This document shows positions 60,996 to 64,000 of a stretch of DNA of 64,000 bases, in pieces. The stretch comes from Pseudomonas sp. NFACC02 (GTDB lineage: Bacteria > Pseudomonadota > Gammaproteobacteria > Pseudomonadales > Pseudomonadaceae), in assembly GCF_900110765.1 (NCBI RefSeq), contig NZ_FOEO01000020.1:1-64000 (forward strand). Direction: 5' to 3'. Below the pieces are notes generated by a model. The model had not been told where the DNA came from, did not search any database, and saw nothing but the letters and a program-made list of their open reading frames with translations. Position 1 is the stretch's first letter, and each line of letters begins with the position of its first letter. The position numbers and the translations under genes are program-made.

Positions 60996-61262
60996 TCAGT
61001 CTTTCTGGTCGCGCAGCACGTTGCCGGAGATGGCGTCGATGCGGAACTCATACGTCAGGCTGTCAGCCTTGCGGCCCTCACCTTCCCAGTATCCATGGTC
61101 GTCCGCTTCGATCTTGTAGATCTCGGTGTAACCCGCCGACTTGGCCTTTTCGATGGCTTTCTCGATGGTGATCCAACCCGGCGCGGGTTTGTCCGCCAGC
61201 GCGAATTGAGCGGTGGTCAAAGCAGCGGTGGCGAGGACGGCAGCGGTAAGTTGTTTAATCAT
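60996..61262 (-). CDS. Secreted PepSY-domain protein
   Basis: 88 residues with signal peptide (residues 1-23, ending FALA-DK). The PepSY fold is seen in ITIEKAIEKAKSAGYTEIYK and YEFRIDAISGNVLRDQKD. Small PepSY proteins are periplasmic and often linked to heme, copper or protease control. ATG at 61262 follows GGAG. Confidence 0.87.
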   Translation of the reverse strand: MIKQLTAAVLATAALTTAQFALADKPAPGWITIEKAIEKAKSAGYTEIYKIEADDHGYWEGEGRKADSLTYEFRIDAISGNVLRDQKD

Positions 61263-61451
61263 GTTTGAACTCCATTTCCCTTTGCGGGCTTTATGACGTG
61301 CGAGTTTTGGAGTTCCCGAGGAAAAAAATAGTTCAGGCGAGGTTGTGTAATCGAGTGATGCAGTCGGCTGGCCGGAGCAGCAAGTCCCCCACTCCCACCG
61401 AAAACCGCGCAAGCCGGCCATAGGGAAGTGGCCGGCATAAAGGGTCCGCGA

Positions 61452-61640
61452 TCAGCGCTTGACCTTGCGACGCAAGACGCCGTTCAAGACGACAACCACC
61501 ACCGCGACGAAGATGGCGATGTACTGGAAGGTCTTTTCGTCGAGCACGCCGATGGTCTGCAGGTGCGACAGGCCGAGCATGATGACCAGCACGCTCAGGG
61601 CGATGATGATCGAATAAATAAGACGCTGTTTGTTGGTCAT
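61452..61640 (-). CDS. Small two-helix membrane protein
   Basis: 62 residues. Two hydrophobic helices: LIYSIIIALSVLVIMLGL (about 7-24) and YIAIFVAVVVVVLNGVL (about 40-56), then a basic tail RRKVKR. ATG at 61640 (MTNKQRLIYS). Conserved in Pseudomonas as a hypothetical; topology puts the basic tail in the cytoplasm. Confidence 0.75.
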   Translation of the reverse strand: MTNKQRLIYSIIIALSVLVIMLGLSHLQTIGVLDEKTFQYIAIFVAVVVVVLNGVLRRKVKR

Positions 61641-61842
61641 TGCAGGTTTCCTGAAAACGGACAAGATCATGGGCGCGACGCGAATGCGCCCGACATGTTA
61701 CGCGCTCGAGGCGCTACTGGCACCCTGGCACACCCGGCAAAACTGCGGCGAAGCGTCTCGGCCGGCGTTTCTTGTCACTATGACGTGGTTTAATACGCGC
61801 AATTGTGTAGGAATTTTCGCTGTTTCGGTTAAGGAGTCTCCA

Positions 61843-63660
61843 ATGCCCCATGAAGGCAGCCCGCTGCAGGTCGCAGTCGTGTTTTTACTCGCCGCCGTTG
61901 TAACCGTTCCGCTGGCCAAACGGCTGCAACTGGGCGCCGTCATCGGCTATCTGATCGCAGGCGTGATCATCGGCCCCGCCGGTCTGGGCCTGATCGGCGA
62001 TCTGGAGAGCGTCTCGCACATCTCCGAGCTGGGCGTGGTTTTGCTGCTGTTCATCATCGGGCTTGAACTGTCGCCAAAGCGGCTTTGGGTCATGCGCAAA
62101 GCAGTGTTCGGCGTTGGGTTGGCGCAGGTCCTGCTCACCGGTGTAGTGATTGGCGCGGTTGCCCTCGTCGGCTTCGGCCAGCCGCTGAACAGCGCGGTGG
62201 TACTGGGGCTGGGCCTGGCGCTGTCGTCAACGGCCTTTGGCCTGCAAAGCCTGGCCGAACGCAAGGAGTTGAATGCGCCCCACGGCCGCCTGGCCTTCGC
62301 CATTTTGCTGTTTCAGGACATCGCGGCAATCCCGCTGATTGCCCTGGTGCCGATGCTCGCGGGTGGCGACCACAATGCCACTTCCAGCGACTCGTTGCGT
62401 CACGGCCTGCAGGTGCTCGGCGGCATCGCCATTGTCGTGGTCGGCGGTCGCTATTTGCTGCGTCCGGTATTTCGTATCGTGGCCAAGACCAAGCTGCAGG
62501 AAGTGTCCACTGCCACCGCGTTGCTGGTGGTGATCGGCACCGCATGGCTGATGGACCTGGTCGGCGTATCCATGGCGTTAGGCGCGTTCCTTGCCGGTCT
62601 GCTGCTGGCCGACTCCGAATACCGCCATGAGCTTGAATCCCAGATCGAACCGTTCAAAGGGCTGCTGCTGGGCCTGTTTTTCATCAGCGTGGGCATGGGC
62701 GCCAATATCGGTTTGCTGTTCAGTTCTCCGATTGTCGTATTGGGTCTGACCCTGCTGCTGATCGGCCTCAAGCTGCCCCTGTTGTTTTTCGTCGGGCGTC
62801 TGGCCGGTGGCCTCGGCAAACAAAGCGCGCTTCGCCTCGGTCTGGTATTGGCCGCCGGAGGCGAATTCGCCTTCGTGGTGTTCCAGATCGGCCGCGACAA
62901 GGGGCTGTTCGATGCCGGGCTGTACGACACGCTGGTGCTGACCATCACGCTGTCGATGGCACTGACCCCGTTGTTGCTGCTGGTGATGTCGCGCTGGCTC
63001 AAACCCAAGCCGGTGCAGCAACCCGTACCCGATGAATACCGCGAAATCGACTCCGATAACCCGCGTGTGGTCATCGCCGGCATGGGCCGGATGGGCCAGA
63101 TCGTCGCGCGTATTTTGCGCGCGCAGAAGATTCCGTTCGTGGCGCTGGACACGTCGGTGGAAACCATCGAATTCACCCGAAGCTTCGGCAATGTGCCGGT
63201 GTTCTACGGAGACCCGCTGCGCCCCGAAATCCTGCGCGCGGCCAAGGTCGATCAGGCGGAGTATTTCGTCATTGCCACCGACGATCCGGACACCAACATC
63301 AAAACAGCCGAACTGGTTCGCAAGCTGTATCCGCACCTGAAAATCATCGCCCGGGCGCGTAACCGCCAACACGTCCACCGCCTGATGGACCTGGATGCGC
63401 AGGCGGTGCGGGAAACCTTCTACTCCAGCCTTGAGATGACCCGCCGCACGCTCATCGGCCTGGGCCTGAGCGAAGCGCAGGCGGCCGCGCGCATCTCCCG
63501 GTTCAAGCGTCACGACGAGCAGGTGCTCAATCGTCAGCACCTGATTTACGACGACGCCGCGAAAGTCATGCAGAGCGCACTGGAGGCCCGGACCGAGCTG
63601 GCGGAACTGTTCGAGTCCGACCGCATGGACGAGGAAGCTGAAGGGGCTGCCAAAAGCTGA
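61843..63660 (+). CDS. CPA2-family cation:proton antiporter (KefB/C-like)
   Basis: 605 residues. About 12 helices (1-385) with the CPA2 core LELSPKRLWVM and LLFQDIAAIPL; a cytoplasmic RCK/TrkA-N domain follows from about 410 with the NAD loop VVIAGMGRMGQIVARIL. It moves K+ or Na+ against protons and is controlled by nucleotide or glutathione adducts in KefB/C. ATG at 61843 follows AAGGAG. Gene names kefB or ybaL-like cannot be separated. Confidence 0.92.
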   Translation: MPHEGSPLQVAVVFLLAAVVTVPLAKRLQLGAVIGYLIAGVIIGPAGLGLIGDLESVSHISELGVVLLLFIIGLELSPKRLWVMRKAVFGVGLAQVLLTGVVIGAVALVGFGQPLNSAVVLGLGLALSSTAFGLQSLAERKELNAPHGRLAFAILLFQDIAAIPLIALVPMLAGGDHNATSSDSLRHGLQVLGGIAIVVVGGRYLLRPVFRIVAKTKLQEVSTATALLVVIGTAWLMDLVGVSMALGAFLAGLLLADSEYRHELESQIEPFKGLLLGLFFISVGMGANIGLLFSSPIVVLGLTLLLIGLKLPLLFFVGRLAGGLGKQSALRLGLVLAAGGEFAFVVFQIGRDKGLFDAGLYDTLVLTITLSMALTPLLLLVMSRWLKPKPVQQPVPDEYREIDSDNPRVVIAGMGRMGQIVARILRAQKIPFVALDTSVETIEFTRSFGNVPVFYGDPLRPEILRAAKVDQAEYFVIATDDPDTNIKTAELVRKLYPHLKIIARARNRQHVHRLMDLDAQAVRETFYSSLEMTRRTLIGLGLSEAQAAARISRFKRHDEQVLNRQHLIYDDAAKVMQSALEARTELAELFESDRMDEEAEGAAKS

Positions 63661-63678
63661 CCCCTTCGGCGGCAAGGC

Positions 63679-64000
63679 TCAGCGGCTCAGCGCCACGACG
63701 AACTCCAGAAAGGCGCGCACCTTCGCCGGCGGCAAGTGCCGAGACGGGTACAACGCGTACAGCGGGAAGTACTCGTCCGGCCAGTCCGCAAACAGCTCGA
63801 TCAGCCGTCCGTCGCTGATCGCCGCCTCAACCCCCAACTCCAGCACTTGCGCCACCGCCTGCCCTTCCTCGCAGATGCGGTGCATCGTGCCCACGTCGTT
63901 GACCATCAACCGCCCGCGCGTGTTGACGACAAGTCGCTCGGCGCCCCGGTGAAACTCCCATGGAAACGGCCGTCCGGTCTGCGAATCCCGAAAATCGATG
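63679..64000 (-). CDS. LysR-family regulator, C-terminal part
   Basis: The window ends inside this gene. The last 107 codons match the end of a LysR effector-binding domain: GRPFPWEFHRGAERLVVNTR, NDVGTMHRICEEGQAVAQVL and the typical ending YALYPSRHLPPAKVRAFLEF. The DNA-binding domain lies beyond 64000. Target unknown. Confidence 0.85.
   Translation of the reverse strand, partial: IDFRDSQTGRPFPWEFHRGAERLVVNTRGRLMVNDVGTMHRICEEGQAVAQVLELGVEAAISDGRLIELFADWPDEYFPLYALYPSRHLPPAKVRAFLEFVVALSR

Noticed and set aside
1..64000. CRISPR array
   Set aside because: No regularly spaced repeats found; the only repeats are REP pairs and a 20-bp triplet.

Overview
The window reads as chromosome of a fluorescent-type Pseudomonas (fluorescens/syringae lineage). 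Evidence is the gene order thrS-infC-rpmI-rplT-pheS-pheT-ihfA-merR-tRNA-Pro, the rbsBACRKD operon followed by a nucleoside hydrolase, cti, dpkA, Pseudomonas-typical small proteins (DUF1654, DUF6434, DUF6555-like), high G+C core genes and REP-type palindromes between genes. Species cannot be fixed from the sequence alone. All names are by recognition of protein sequence; no database was searched.

Layout. 0.5-8.3 kb: a secreted dienelactone-hydrolase-like protein, azoR with a divergent LysR gene, an MmcQ/YjbR protein, uppP plus a DUF1294 protein, pnuC with a NadR-type kinase, and a VpsR-like AAA+ regulator. 8.9-18.6 kb: a vitamin B12 block. Two divergent cobalamin riboswitches (15.9-16.4 kb) control cobW-cobN-chlD on the minus strand and cbtB-cbtA-cobE-cobM on the plus strand. 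The chlD-type gene is split into an AAA+ frame and a VWA frame joined by an A-AAA-AAG slippery site and a strong hairpin, so one gene can supply both small and medium chelatase subunits. 18.8-27 kb: nfuA, an acyltransferase, cti (fatty acid cis/trans isomerase) and B12-dependent metH.

27.1-34.6 kb is an accessory island of small, mostly unknown genes: two lipoproteins, a GAF protein, a 43-residue secreted peptide, a YafO-family toxin with an unrecognised partner, a frameshifted membrane protein, a phage tail L remnant and a broken integrase. It ends at tRNA-Pro(GGG), the likely integration site.

34.8-42.1 kb is the translation/IHF cluster; infC probably uses an ATT start. 42.5-52 kb holds cspA-type and small secreted proteins and the ribose uptake/catabolism operon with a perfect 14-bp RbsR-type operator. 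52.3-57.5 kb has two LexA-type SOS boxes, one before a DUF1654 protein and secreted nuclease, one before a small unknown protein, plus a map gene translationally coupled to a ParD-like protein. 58-64 kb carries dpkA with a divergent D-amino-acid dehydrogenase (D-lysine/D-proline type catabolism), a GNAT enzyme, PepSY protein, a CPA2 antiporter and the end of a LysR gene.

The most informative observations are the programmed-frameshift chlD locus, the VpsR-like regulator lacking GAFTGA, the YafO pair, the SOS-box genes, and the decayed prophage at tRNA-Pro.
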